The notes under the pieces were generated by a model. The model saw only the letters and a list, made by a program, of their open reading frames with translations, did no database searches and had not been told where the DNA came from. The position numbers and the translations under genes were made by a program. A stretch of 14,163 nucleotides of DNA from an uncultured Peptostreptococcaceae bacterium (GTDB lineage Bacteria > Bacillota > Clostridia > Tissierellales > Peptoniphilaceae). This document shows positions 1 through 7,658 of this stretch, piece after piece. The stretch lies in the NCBI GenBank assembly GCA_945910665.1, contig CAMDZK010000007.1:1-14163 (forward strand). Reading direction: 5' to 3'. Position 1 is the stretch's first letter. Every line of letters starts with the position of its first letter.

Positions 1-529
1 GAAGCTTTGGTTGGCAAGCTAATGCCATCGCAATCATAACACGTTGACGCATTCCACCAGATAATTGGTGAGGATATTCGTCGACGATTTTTTCCGCACG
101 GGGAATATTTACAAGCTTGAGCATTTCAATGGCACGCTCTTTTGCTTGATCTTCTTTCATATTTTGATGAAGAATCAGAGCTTCAGAAATTTGGAACCCT
201 ACAGTAAAGACAGGATTTAAGGATGTCATTGGTTCTTGGAAAATCATGGAAATATCATTTCCGCGAATATTGAGCATCTCTTCTTCTGAAACTTTGGTTA
301 AGTCAGTGCCTTCGAAAATAACTTCACCGTCAGCAATACGTCCTGGTGGCTGTGGAATGAGGCGTAGAATTGACATAGATGTTACAGATTTACCACATCC
401 AGACTCTCCTACAATCCCAATGGTTTCTCCAGCATCTACAGCAAAATCAACACCGTCGACTGCTTTGACAACGCCGTCATCACTATCAAAATATGTTCTT
501 AGGTTTTTAACTTCTAACAGTTTTGCCAC
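1..529 (-). CDS. oppD: Oligopeptide/dipeptide ABC transporter ATP-binding protein, OppD/DppD type (partial, C-terminus outside window)
   Basis: This is the first ATPase of the peptide importer; it would hydrolyse ATP at the inner face of the membrane to drive peptide uptake through the two permeases encoded just upstream. Reading from a GTG at 529 gives 176 uninterrupted residues before the window edge. Visible motifs are the Walker A GESGCGKS (residues 41-48), the Q-loop region [10 protein letters not shown] (97-106) and the ABC signature LSGGMRQR (156-163). Walker B, the H-loop and the C-terminal oligopeptide-transporter extension lie outside the window. The GTG start is supported by AAGGAGA at 535-541, which overlaps the stop codon of the preceding permease gene. 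The gene order, with a binding protein first and then two permeases and this ATPase, fits an opp/dpp operon; a second ATPase (OppF) would be expected next. The exact substrate cannot be read from the sequence. Confidence 0.93.
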   Translation of the reverse strand, partial: MAKLLEVKNLRTYFDSDDGVVKAVDGVDFAVDAGETIGIVGESGCGKSVTSMSILRLIPQPPGRIADGEVIFEGTDLTKVSEEEMLNIRGNDISMIFQEPMTSLNPVFTVGFQISEALILHQNMKEDQAKERAIEMLKLVNIPRAEKIVDEYPHQLSGGMRQRVMIAMALACQPKL

Positions 530-539
530 TGTGGTCTCC

Positions 540-1544
540 TTATCTTGACTTTGGATCGATGGCATCGCGCATTCCGTCACCGATTAAGTTGATACTCATT
601 ACAGTGAGGAAAATTGCAACTCCTGGTGGTACCCAGAGCCATGGTCGATTTTGTAAGTTATACATGTCAGAACCTGCATTGATGAGGTTCCCCCATGTTG
701 GTGTGCTTGGTGGTACCCCTAATCCTAAGAAGGATAGAGAGGCTTCTGTAAGAATCGCACCCGCCATACCAATCGTCGCATTTACGATAACGTATGCAAT
801 GGTGTTTGGTAACAAGTGACGAGAAATGATGCGCGCATCACGAACCCCAAGAGCACGTGCCGCTTGGACGAATTCCATCTCACGAAGAGAAAGAATCTGT
901 CCACGAATCATACGTGCAAGACCAGGCCAAGATAAGAACCCGATCAAGCTAATAACGACGATGAGTTTTTGGTTTGCAGTAACGCGCGAACCCAAAATCG
1001 CAGAAATGGTGATTGCAAGCGGTGTGAATGGGAACGATTGTACAATCTCTGTAATACGCATGAGAATGTTATCAATCCATCCGCCGTAGAAGCCTGAAAC
1101 GCCTCCAATGAGCATACCCATTAACACTTGAATGGATACAGCGACGACACCGACAAGCATAGATACTTGTCCACCTTGCATCATACGAGCAAACATATCA
1201 CGTCCGACGTTATCTGTACCGAGCCAGAAGTTTGCATCTGGTGGAGCATTTCTAAACGCACGGTTAATACGCATTGCAGATTCAGCATTTCCAAATATGC
1301 GGAAGAGAATAATCGCTAAAAGCATTGTTGAAAATACGATTAAACCAAAGACTGCAATTTTTCTTTTGAAGAATTTACGGCGAATCAGCATCCCTGGCGT
1401 ATAAATCTTTTGATTTGCTTCTGCTTCAGAAATTTCTAAGGCATTTTCATCTACGCGATTGCTGGCCGCTGCTTGCTCAATATGTTCTTCTTTTATTTCG
1501 AGAATATCACTCGATTTTTTTGTGTTTTTGTCTTTAGAATCCAT
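540..1544 (-). CDS. oppC: Peptide ABC transporter permease, OppC/DppC type
   Basis: This is one of the two membrane subunits forming the peptide translocation pore. The 334-residue product has a charged cytoplasmic N-terminal tail of about 60 residues, a first membrane helix near residues 63-84, and the family-typical GTDNVGRD motif (109-116) in the loop after it. Further hydrophobic segments follow from about residue 127. The cytoplasmic EAA loop that docks on the ATPase is visible near residues 223-247 ([20 protein letters not shown]). Length and motif order match OppC/DppC. The ATG at 1544 has AGGAG at 1550-1554, which overlaps the stop codon of the upstream permease gene; the gap between the two genes is 8 bases. 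The following ATPase gene starts 10 bases past this stop, consistent with one transcript. Symbol assignment is at family level; it could equally be dppC or appC. Confidence 0.94.
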   Translation of the reverse strand: MDSKDKNTKKSSDILEIKEEHIEQAAASNRVDENALEISEAEANQKIYTPGMLIRRKFFKRKIAVFGLIVFSTMLLAIILFRIFGNAESAMRINRAFRNAPPDANFWLGTDNVGRDMFARMMQGGQVSMLVGVVAVSIQVLMGMLIGGVSGFYGGWIDNILMRITEIVQSFPFTPLAITISAILGSRVTANQKLIVVISLIGFLSWPGLARMIRGQILSLREMEFVQAARALGVRDARIISRHLLPNTIAYVIVNATIGMAGAILTEASLSFLGLGVPPSTPTWGNLINAGSDMYNLQNRPWLWVPPGVAIFLTVMSINLIGDGMRDAIDPKSR

Positions 1545-1552
1545 AGCTACTC

Positions 1553-2515
1553 CTAATCCACCTTAACGCGTGGGTCTACAAAGGCATACCCGATGTCTGC
1601 GAATAAGTTACCCATCAATGTTAAGAATGCAAAGAATACATTGAGCCCGATGAGCAAGTTGTAGTCGCGGTCAAATACCGATTGTACGAGCATGTTTCCA
1701 ATACCTGGCCATGTAAAGGTTCTTTCCAAAATCGCCGCACCAGAGAATAATCCTGGAATGGATGCACCAACTAAGGTAACGATTGGAATTAAGGCATTTC
1801 TAAATGCATGCTTATAGACAACAACTTTCTCTTTCAAACCTTTTGAACGTGCTGTACGAATGTAGTCTTGTTTAATAACTTCTAACATACTCGTTCTCGT
1901 ATAGCGCACTAATGATGCTAAAGAGCCTAAAGTCATAACGATTCCTGGTAGAATCAGATGTTTTCCAACGTCTATAATCCGCGCAAACCCAGTCGCATTG
2001 AGTCCTGGTGTTTGTTTTCCTTGGAGTGGCAACCATCCGAGTCGCCCTGCAAATACGTATAGCAGCATCAGTCCAAAGAAGAACGACGGCATCGAGATCC
2101 CGACTATCGAAAATACGGTCCAGAAGTTGTCAAATAGAGAGTACTGTTTGACAGCGGATATAATTCCTATAGGTATCGATACACCAAACGCAACTAAGTA
2201 AGTAACAATATTTAAAATGAATGAGTTCCATAATCTTTCAGGAACGATAGTGATAACGGGTTGTTTGTATTTTGTCGATTCTCCGAAGTTCCCTTGTAAT
2301 ACACGGCCGAGCCATTTTACGTATTGAACAGGAATAGGGTCATTTAAACCATATGCTTCTCTTTGACGTTCGATGGATTCTTTCGTGGCATTTGGGTTTA
2401 AGCCCGCACCAATTCCGTCCCCTGGTGCTGATTTGATAATACCAAAGATTACAATCGTAATAATCAGCATAACGGGAATCATATGAAGAATCCGTCTGAG
2501 GATATACTTAATCAT
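1553..2515 (-). CDS. oppB: Peptide ABC transporter permease, OppB/DppB type
   Basis: This is the partner membrane subunit of the peptide importer. The 320-residue protein begins with the family-typical MIKYILRRIL followed by a membrane helix (about residues 11-29) and the SAPGD motif (29-33) that recurs at this place in OppB/DppB proteins. A large extracytoplasmic loop (about 34-98) follows, then several more hydrophobic segments. The EAA loop that contacts the ATPase is near residues 219-244 (TARSKGLKEK, then HAFRNALIP). The C-terminus AFVDPRVKVD is also typical. The ATG at 2515 is preceded by a GGGAGA-type ribosome binding site around 2525-2531. It lies 100 bases downstream of the binding-protein stop, separated by a strong hairpin that may lower permease expression relative to the binding protein. 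Confidence 0.94.
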   Translation of the reverse strand: MIKYILRRILHMIPVMLIITIVIFGIIKSAPGDGIGAGLNPNATKESIERQREAYGLNDPIPVQYVKWLGRVLQGNFGESTKYKQPVITIVPERLWNSFILNIVTYLVAFGVSIPIGIISAVKQYSLFDNFWTVFSIVGISMPSFFFGLMLLYVFAGRLGWLPLQGKQTPGLNATGFARIIDVGKHLILPGIVMTLGSLASLVRYTRTSMLEVIKQDYIRTARSKGLKEKVVVYKHAFRNALIPIVTLVGASIPGLFSGAAILERTFTWPGIGNMLVQSVFDRDYNLLIGLNVFFAFLTLMGNLFADIGYAFVDPRVKVD

Positions 2516-2565
2516 GTATATTGGTCTCCCTTTCTTTTTGCTTTAACAAATTAACGGATAACAAA

Positions 2566-2597
2566 ACAAACCCGGAAAATTCCTTTTCCGGGTTTGT
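2566..2597 (-). terminator. Intercistronic hairpin between binding protein and permease genes (partial terminator or mRNA-stabilising stem)
   Basis: A perfect inverted repeat of 14 bp (arms 2566-2579 and 2584-2597, core CCCGGAAAA) with a 4-base loop lies 18 bases after the oppA stop. On the minus strand it is followed by TTTTGTT, so it resembles a rho-independent terminator with a short, interrupted T-run. The permease genes continue on the same strand with no obvious promoter in the roughly 50 remaining bases. I therefore read it as leaky or as a 3'-end stabiliser that gives more binding protein than permease. Confidence 0.8.
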
Positions 2598-2615
2598 CTG
2601 CATCAGTTGATCGAA

Positions 2616-4406
2616 TTAGTCGACCAATTCAAGATTTAACAGGATTTCCGGATTTGTCCAACCTACAAATGGAGAAATATCCATTCCCTGTACTCTGTTG
2701 TTCACGAGCGTCCAGTTTTCACGCATGTATACTGGAATGTATGGAAGTTCGTCGTTCCATAATGCGCCCCACTCTTCGTAGATCGCAAGTCTTTCAGCTT
2801 GATCAAATGTTAATTCACCAGCTTCAAGAAGTTCGTCAGATCTTTCGTTTCTCCAACCTACAGCGTTGTTTCCAGATACGCCGTCGCCACCGATATTATC
2901 GGAGTGGAAGATTCCTTTTGGAGATGGGTCAATTACAAGATTCCATGCCATTGTATACATATCGAAATCTCTTTCGTTGAAGATTTTGCTAGAGAATCCA
3001 GCAAATTCTTGGAAGTTCTCGATAATTTCAACGCCGATTTGAGACCATTCATCTTTTAAGATAGAAACAAGAGTTTCAGTCCAAGCAGTGTCAGAATACG
3101 TTTCGAAACGGAAAGATAATTTGTTTGTTCCGTCTGTACGTACGCCAGATCCATCATCAGTGTATCCAGCGGCTTCTAATAATTCGATTGCTTTTTCAGG
3201 GTTGTATTCGTATTTGTTGATTTCATTTTCAAGTTTTTCAGAATAAGCCCAGTTTACACGTGCAAATGGTACGTTTGGTACAGTTGCAGCGCCTTGGAAG
3301 AAGTCTTCTACGAAAGCGTAACGGTCAAAACCGTATGCTAAAGCTTGACGTACTTCTTTTTTCGCAAGAGATGGATTATCCATGTTTAAACCAATGTACG
3401 CATAACCATTGTTGTCTAAACGAAGTAATGTTGAGAAGTCAGTCATAGAATCAATAACTTCTAAGTTTTCAGGAGTATTTTCAACACCGTCTAATACGTC
3501 GTAGTCACCGTTTTGGAATGCTTGTAATTCAGTTTCTTTTGCTGTGAAACGAAGTAAAATTTTTGGAATTGGAGGTTGGCCACCATAGTAATCGTCGTTT
3601 CTTTCAAGCTCAACGTATTCACTTGCAGCTTCGTTTACAAATTTGTAAGGACCAGCACCAACTGGATCGCCGTTTTTAGCAGTGATTGGAGAGGTGTCCC
3701 CAGGAGTGAATTCGTAAATGTGTGCTGGAACAACACCAAATCCGATTTCGCCTAAGTTTGTAGCGTTTGCATCTTTGAAGTTAAATTGAACAGTTTTTTC
3801 ATCGATTGCAACAACACCTTTGTATTCAACATCAGTTTGTCCGCCAGAAACAGCTTCTCTATATTCGTCGCCACCTTCTAACATATCAACAACGTATCCC
3901 ATACGACCTTGGTAGGATGGGTCAGCCATGATTTTGTACGTGTGAACAACGTCAGAAGCTTTTACAGGTTCACCGTCAGAGAAGTTTGCATTCTCTTTAA
4001 TTTTTACAGTGATTGTTTTGTTGTCATCTGAAATTTCCCAGCTTTCAGCAAGACCTGGTAAATATTCACCATCTTCGTTATTGGTTAAAAGACCAGCAAA
4101 TACTAAATCTACAACGTATCCGTCGTAAGCGGTTTCATAATACACTGGGTTGTATACGCCAGATGTAGCTGCGATACCAATGACGAGTGTGTCAGCTGCA
4201 TTTGCTCTTGCAGATGCAGGGTTTTCAGAAGCAGTTGGGTCAGCACCAGTTTCTGTGCCAGCAGCTTCTGTACCAGCAGCTTCAGTTGTAGCCGCTTCAG
4301 TTGTACCAGTCGCTTCAGTTGTGGCTGTTTCGTTTGTTCCGCAAGCTGCGAGAACCATTACGAGAACGAGCATCATAGCAATCAGTACGCTATACTTCTT
4401 TTTCAT
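2616..4406 (-). CDS. oppA: Peptide ABC transporter substrate-binding lipoprotein (SBP_bac_5 family)
   Basis: This is the extracellular, lipid-anchored receptor of the importer: it captures peptides outside the membrane and hands them to the permeases. The 596-residue product starts with a lysine-rich signal peptide and hydrophobic core (1-18), then a lipobox LAAC with the predicted lipidated Cys at residue 22. A low-complexity linker rich in Thr, Glu, Ala and Gly (about 23-70) tethers the folded domain. The rest is a family-5 solute-binding protein, with recognisable stretches such as AGLLTNNEDGEYLPGLAESW and VRQALAYGFDRYAFV, and a C-terminal region (YIPVYMRENW) typical of OppA/DppA proteins. 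It is the first gene of its operon, with its own near-consensus promoter and a GGGGGAGA ribosome binding site at 4415-4422. The bound substrate is not identifiable; a nickel or other non-peptide ligand cannot be excluded for this family. Confidence 0.93.
   Translation of the reverse strand: MKKKYSVLIAMMLVLVMVLAACGTNETATTEATGTTEAATTEAAGTEAAGTETGADPTASENPASARANAADTLVIGIAATSGVYNPVYYETAYDGYVVDLVFAGLLTNNEDGEYLPGLAESWEISDDNKTITVKIKENANFSDGEPVKASDVVHTYKIMADPSYQGRMGYVVDMLEGGDEYREAVSGGQTDVEYKGVVAIDEKTVQFNFKDANATNLGEIGFGVVPAHIYEFTPGDTSPITAKNGDPVGAGPYKFVNEAASEYVELERNDDYYGGQPPIPKILLRFTAKETELQAFQNGDYDVLDGVENTPENLEVIDSMTDFSTLLRLDNNGYAYIGLNMDNPSLAKKEVRQALAYGFDRYAFVEDFFQGAATVPNVPFARVNWAYSEKLENEINKYEYNPEKAIELLEAAGYTDDGSGVRTDGTNKLSFRFETYSDTAWTETLVSILKDEWSQIGVEIIENFQEFAGFSSKIFNERDFDMYTMAWNLVIDPSPKGIFHSDNIGGDGVSGNNAVGWRNERSDELLEAGELTFDQAERLAIYEEWGALWNDELPYIPVYMRENWTLVNNRVQGMDISPFVGWTNPEILLNLELVD
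4279..4322 (-). repeat. Short tandem repeat encoding the Thr/Glu/Ala linker of the binding lipoprotein
   Basis: Three exact copies of an 11-base unit (ACAACTGAAGC on the coding strand) occur at 4279-4289, 4294-4304 and 4312-4322, with two more degenerate ACAGAAGC/ACAGAAAC units on the downstream side (to about 4245). They encode the repeated T-T-E-A and G-T-E-A motifs after the lipidated cysteine. All spacings are multiples of three, so copy-number change would keep the frame. Confidence 0.85.
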
Positions 4407-4434
4407 TAGTTGTTTCTCCCCCTTTTATTTTTTT

Positions 4435-4473
4435 CCGGCTGTGCCGGTATCCCACAGAGCAAGGTGTCTCTGT
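4435..4473 (-). promoter_or_regulatory. Two consecutive hairpins in the 5' leader of the peptide transporter mRNA
   Basis: The predicted leader between the promoter and the oppA ribosome binding site contains two inverted repeats. The first, promoter-proximal, is ACAGAG/CTCTGT (4468-4473 with 4454-4459, 8-base loop). The second is CCGGC/GCCGG (4435-4439 with 4443-4447, 3-base loop), followed by an A-rich run and the ribosome binding site. Neither is followed by a T-run on the transcribed strand, so they are not terminators. They may protect the 5' end or be part of a control element; no known riboswitch class is recognised. Confidence 0.45.
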
Positions 4474-4484
4474 AAGTTATAGAT

Positions 4485-4513
4485 ATTATAATGCATTTTT
4501 AGAATAATATCAA
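4485..4513 (-). promoter_or_regulatory. Near-consensus sigma-A promoter for the peptide transporter operon
   Basis: On the minus strand TTGATA (-35, 4508-4513) and TATAAT (-10, 4485-4490) are separated by exactly 17 bases. This is 11 of 12 consensus positions. Transcription would start near 4478, giving a leader of about 70 bases before the oppA ATG at 4406. It lies downstream of the glmM-degV terminator, which supports oppA as an independent operon. Confidence 0.82.
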
Positions 4514-4590
4514 CAAGCAACCATGAAATTCAACATTAACCGTGTATAATTATTCTATTATTGATTATTTCTACAATATTTTATCATCGT

Positions 4591-4658
4591 TTTAAAAAAA
4601 TAAAAAGGTGTAGTGTTCCACTTTTATGTTGAAATTATGTGGAGCACTTCACACCTTT
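4591..4658 (-). terminator. Intrinsic terminator of the glmM-degV operon
   Basis: A long imperfect hairpin has arms at 4604-4621 and 4639-4658 (about 18 pairs with a 2-base bulge and one mismatch or wobble) and a 17-base loop. On the minus strand the second arm runs into CCTTTTTATTTTTTT (about 4594-4608), a classic T-tract. It lies about 70 bases after the degV stop. The A-rich and T-rich flank is clearly on the side expected for minus-strand transcription. Confidence 0.85.
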
Positions 4659-4730
4659 CACGCGTTAATAATTGCTATATTTTTGTTATTTCGCTTTTAT
4701 TCCTCATGAATACGCTTGCATTTAATTCAT

Positions 4731-5564
4731 TTAGAAAGCGATGACAATTCCACCTGTATTCGCATACATAGTGCTTAAAAGCTTCATATTCGTGAGTTTG
4801 ACCTCACAAAACTTATACTGTTCTTCAATGGATTTTTTTAAACTTTCAGCAATTTCTTGTGCATTTGCATGGGAAATGTATAAAATTCGCTCGGCTTGAG
4901 CCATACTTTTCTCACCAATTGCTTGAATCAGTTTTTTATATGCGTTTTTCTTGCCACGTGCCATTTGATAAAGTTCAATTTCACCATTGACGCCGTGCAT
5001 GACGGGCATAATCGTCAATGCTCCTGCAAGAGCTCCTTTCCACTTGCTGATTCGACCATTTTTTATGAGATTTTCAAGGGTTTCGAGGACAAATAGCGTA
5101 TTCCCATTCTCAATGTAGCGTTCAACTTCCGTGACGATTGTATCAAAAGGATACTCTTTCTCCATCCGCTCCAAAATAGCTTCTGCTGCCATCGTCTCTC
5201 CACTGGCGGCAGACTTAGAATCAAAGACATGTACTTTCGTATTTCCTTTTTCTTCCGCCATGGTCTTTGCTAATTGGGCGTTATTATAGGACGCGCTGAG
5301 TTTCGAGGAAATGGTCACAACAAAGACTTCATCTGCATCACCAAAGGCTTCTAAATAGGCACCAGGCGTTGGAGCTGCTGATTTTGGGGAGTCAGGATAG
5401 GCCTTCATTTCTTTTACAAATGTATCGACGGACGTAGAGCCATCATCGATAAAATGTTTTTCCCCAATATCTACCGCAAATGGCACGAGAAAAACTTGAT
5501 CTTCATGGTCTTTCAGATAGGGGGTCCATTCCATACTGCTATCGGCTACGATTCTTCTTTTCAT
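4731..5564 (-). CDS. DegV family protein (fatty-acid-binding, FakB-like)
   Basis: DegV proteins bind a single fatty acid; in Gram-positive bacteria many are the FakB subunit that presents fatty acids to the kinase FakA for entry into phospholipid synthesis. The 277-residue product has the family landmarks in order: an N-terminal VADSS (6-10), SAAPTPGAY (62-70; usually TSQPSPGEF-like), the ISSKLSASYNNA stretch (85-96), DSKSAASGE (115-123), LENLIKNGRISK (163-174) and a C-terminal ANTGGIVIAF (268-277). Length is normal for the family. The ATG at 5564 overlaps the TGA of glmM in an ATGA arrangement, with AGGAGAG at 5574-5580 inside glmM, so translation is probably coupled to glmM. No fakA is in the window, and which lipid it binds cannot be told. 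Confidence 0.9.
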   Translation of the reverse strand: MKRRIVADSSMEWTPYLKDHEDQVFLVPFAVDIGEKHFIDDGSTSVDTFVKEMKAYPDSPKSAAPTPGAYLEAFGDADEVFVVTISSKLSASYNNAQLAKTMAEEKGNTKVHVFDSKSAASGETMAAEAILERMEKEYPFDTIVTEVERYIENGNTLFVLETLENLIKNGRISKWKGALAGALTIMPVMHGVNGEIELYQMARGKKNAYKKLIQAIGEKSMAQAERILYISHANAQEIAESLKKSIEEQYKFCEVKLTNMKLLSTMYANTGGIVIAF

Positions 5565-6901
5565 AGGGGAAATCTCTCCTCAATGATTTTGGCTAACATT
5601 CTGGCGTGAGCTTCAATTTGTTGGCGATCTTTTCCCTCAATCATGACACGCACGAGCGGTTCCGTTCCAGAAGGACGAATGAGTACGCGTCCTTCGCCAT
5701 GATAAAGAGAGGTTAGTTTTTGAATTTCTTCTTGAATGATTGGGTCATTGGCATAGTTTTTCTTACCCTCTGGAGAAACTCTCGCGTTGACAAGGACTTG
5801 CGGATAAGATTCCATCATTTCATTATATTCGCTGGCTTTTTTCTCGGTGGATACATACAATTCCATCAATTTTAGCGCAGTAAGAAGTCCATCACCTGTG
5901 GTGTTTTTATCCAAGAAAATAATATGCCCAGACTGTTCTCCGCCTAGCACATATCCGAGCTTTTTCATGTCTTCTAGCACGTATCGGTCGCCTACACTCG
6001 ATTTATGAAGGGTAATTCCCTTTTCTTTCGCAAAAAGGTCAAGGCCAATATTTGTCATCACCGTACCAACGATTCCATCATTTTTTAAAATTCCTTCATT
6101 TTTCATATGCAGTCCAAGAGCTGCTAAAATATGGTCGCCATCCATGACAACGCCTTTTTCATCCACAGCAATTACCCGGTCCGCATCGCCATCAAATGAA
6201 AATCCAGCATCGCTTTTTGTATTTAATACAAGTTGTTGAATCATGGAAGGATTGGTTGATCCGCAATTATTATTTATATTTAATCCGTCAGGCTCTGTAT
6301 TGATTGCGTGGACGGTAGCCCCCAACTCTTGAAAGACGCGTGGTGCGATGGCGCTGTTTGATCCATGACCACAATCGAGCGCTACCGTTATACCATGAAA
6401 GTCACAGGTAATGCTTTCTTTCATATGATTAATATACGCTAAGGCTCCGTCTTCATTATGAATGACGCGCCCAATGTCTGCGCCAATTTTTGTGGGTTGG
6501 AAACGCTCATCATCGATAACTTCTTCTATTTCCGCTTCGACAGCGTCTGGTAATTTATAGCCATCAAATCCAAAAATTTTAATTCCATTGTATTCTGAAG
6601 GATTATGGGAAGCGCTGATCATAATTCCTAAAACGGCATCAGAATTTGCCGTTTCATAAGCAACGGCTGGCGTTGGCACAACTCCTAAAAGTTCTGCATC
6701 CATGCCTCCTGCTGTCAGACCTGCCACGATCGCCGCTTCTAACATATCCCCTGAACGTCTCGTATCTTTTCCCACGATCACTCTCCCGTGTTCCTTTGAG
6801 AGAACCTGTGCGGCGGCTAATCCTGTACGATAGGCCAAGGTTGGCGTGAGAGCAGAGCCTGCTACTCCGCGAATTCCATCGGTACCAAAGTATTTCCCCA
6901 T
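5561..6901 (-). CDS. glmM: Phosphoglucosamine mutase
   Basis: GlmM interconverts glucosamine-6-phosphate and glucosamine-1-phosphate in the cytoplasm, the step before GlmU on the way to UDP-GlcNAc and peptidoglycan. The 446-residue length is standard. It starts with the family signature MGKYFGTDGIRG. The active-site loop SASHNP (96-101) carries the phosphorylated Ser98. FDGDADR (236-242) supplies the metal-binding Asp237, 239 and 241. GGEQSGH (320-326) is the sugar-binding loop and RPSGTEP (409-415) the phosphate-binding loop. A start 51 bases further upstream is open but rejected: the chosen ATG has AAGGAGG at 6907-6913 at normal spacing and begins exactly at the conserved N-terminus. In many Firmicutes glmM directly follows cdaR; here it does not, and a degV gene overlaps its 3' end. 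Confidence 0.97.
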   Translation of the reverse strand: MGKYFGTDGIRGVAGSALTPTLAYRTGLAAAQVLSKEHGRVIVGKDTRRSGDMLEAAIVAGLTAGGMDAELLGVVPTPAVAYETANSDAVLGIMISASHNPSEYNGIKIFGFDGYKLPDAVEAEIEEVIDDERFQPTKIGADIGRVIHNEDGALAYINHMKESITCDFHGITVALDCGHGSNSAIAPRVFQELGATVHAINTEPDGLNINNNCGSTNPSMIQQLVLNTKSDAGFSFDGDADRVIAVDEKGVVMDGDHILAALGLHMKNEGILKNDGIVGTVMTNIGLDLFAKEKGITLHKSSVGDRYVLEDMKKLGYVLGGEQSGHIIFLDKNTTGDGLLTALKLMELYVSTEKKASEYNEMMESYPQVLVNARVSPEGKKNYANDPIIQEEIQKLTSLYHGEGRVLIRPSGTEPLVRVMIEGKDRQQIEAHARMLAKIIEERFPL

Positions 6902-6971
6902 ATATTCCTCCTTAACTTTTCTAATAACCTGTATTCCCTGTATATCGTGCATTATTTTTTGGCTTTCTACT

Positions 6972-6977
6972 ATTATA
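6972..6977 (-). promoter_or_regulatory. Putative -10 element of a glmM promoter
   Basis: A perfect TATAAT lies on the minus strand between the vor operon terminator and glmM, placing a start site near 6965 and a leader of about 64 bases. A promoter is expected here because a strong terminator isolates glmM from the upstream operon. No good -35 hexamer is seen at 16-18 bases (best TTTCAT), so the call rests on the -10 and on position. Confidence 0.45.
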
Positions 6978-7052
6978 TAGGATACACCATATGAATGAAA
7001 CTTTCATTTTTCTTACACTATCTTTATTTGTACCCGAATCTTCGCAATTCTC

Positions 7053-7090
7053 TAGCAAAATAAGAAAAAGACCCGAATCATCGGGTCTTT
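7053..7090 (-). terminator. Intrinsic terminator of the ptb-buk-vor operon
   Basis: A perfect 10-bp stem (AAAGACCCGA at 7067-7076 with TCGGGTCTTT at 7081-7090) with a 4-base loop begins 10 bases after the gamma-subunit stop. On the minus strand it continues directly into a T-rich tail (CTTTTTCTTATTTT). This is a textbook rho-independent terminator and marks the end of the seven-gene operon. Confidence 0.92.
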
Positions 7091-7100
7091 GTCGTCTCGC

Positions 7101-7658
7101 TTACGCCTTTACTTCTTCTTTTTCCAATGCGTTGGCGCCAGCTTTCATAGCGTCATCGTTCATTGGTTTTAATTTTTCTCTTTTTTCACCAAATACTTTT
7201 GTGAAAACATCCATAACCGTATCACGATTGACGATATCTACACCTGCTAAAACAGCGCCTAACATAACCATATTTGCTGTTTTCGCGTTTCCAATTTCAT
7301 CTTGTGCAATTTCATTGACTGGTACATAGTGCACAGTAACGTCATCTCTTTGCACTTTTGAAGAGACTAATGAGGAGTTGATGAACAGTGTTGCACCAGG
7401 TAGAGCGTCTTTTTCAAATTTCTTTAATGAAAGTTCATTCATGAATACGCCTACATCATATTTGGAAACTGTTGGAGCGCCTACGGGTTTATCGGATACG
7501 ATAACGGCACAGTTTGCAGTACCCCCACGCATTTCAGGTCCGTACGATGGAAGCCATGATACATTTTTACCTTCGACCATACCCGCATAGGTCACGAGTT
7601 GACCCATCGCCATAATCCCTTGTCCGCCGAATCCGGCCATAATAATTTTATGTTCCAT
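7101..7658 (-). CDS. 2-oxoacid:ferredoxin oxidoreductase, gamma subunit
   Basis: This is the gamma subunit of the four-part enzyme that decarboxylates 2-oxoacids to acyl-CoA while reducing ferredoxin; in this family the gamma domain helps bind coenzyme A. The 185-residue product has the characteristic N-terminal nucleotide-binding-like glycine motif GFGGQGIMAMG (9-19) and the SYGPEMRGGTANC stretch (38-50), both hallmarks of the POR_gamma family. Length is usual for a separate gamma subunit. The ATG at 7658 shares one base with the TAA of the beta-subunit gene (TAATG), with an AAAGGATG-type ribosome binding site just upstream, so translation is likely coupled. It is the last gene of the operon. 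On its own sequence a 2-oxoglutarate or pyruvate enzyme is also possible; the ptb-buk context favours branched-chain 2-oxoacids. Confidence 0.93.
   Translation of the reverse strand: MEHKIIMAGFGGQGIMAMGQLVTYAGMVEGKNVSWLPSYGPEMRGGTANCAVIVSDKPVGAPTVSKYDVGVFMNELSLKKFEKDALPGATLFINSSLVSSKVQRDDVTVHYVPVNEIAQDEIGNAKTANMVMLGAVLAGVDIVNRDTVMDVFTKVFGEKREKLKPMNDDAMKAGANALEKEEVKA

Noticed and set aside
4150..4482. Plus-strand frame of 110 codons rich in Ala, Val and Ser
   Set aside because: It is the antisense shadow of the repetitive linker and signal peptide of the binding lipoprotein and inherits its low complexity; there is no start signal of its own.
6902..6952. Extended N-terminus for glmM beginning at 6952
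   Set aside because: The extra 17 residues precede the conserved MGKYFGTDGIRG and have no ribosome binding site as good as AAGGAGG at 6907-6913, which serves the start at 6901.
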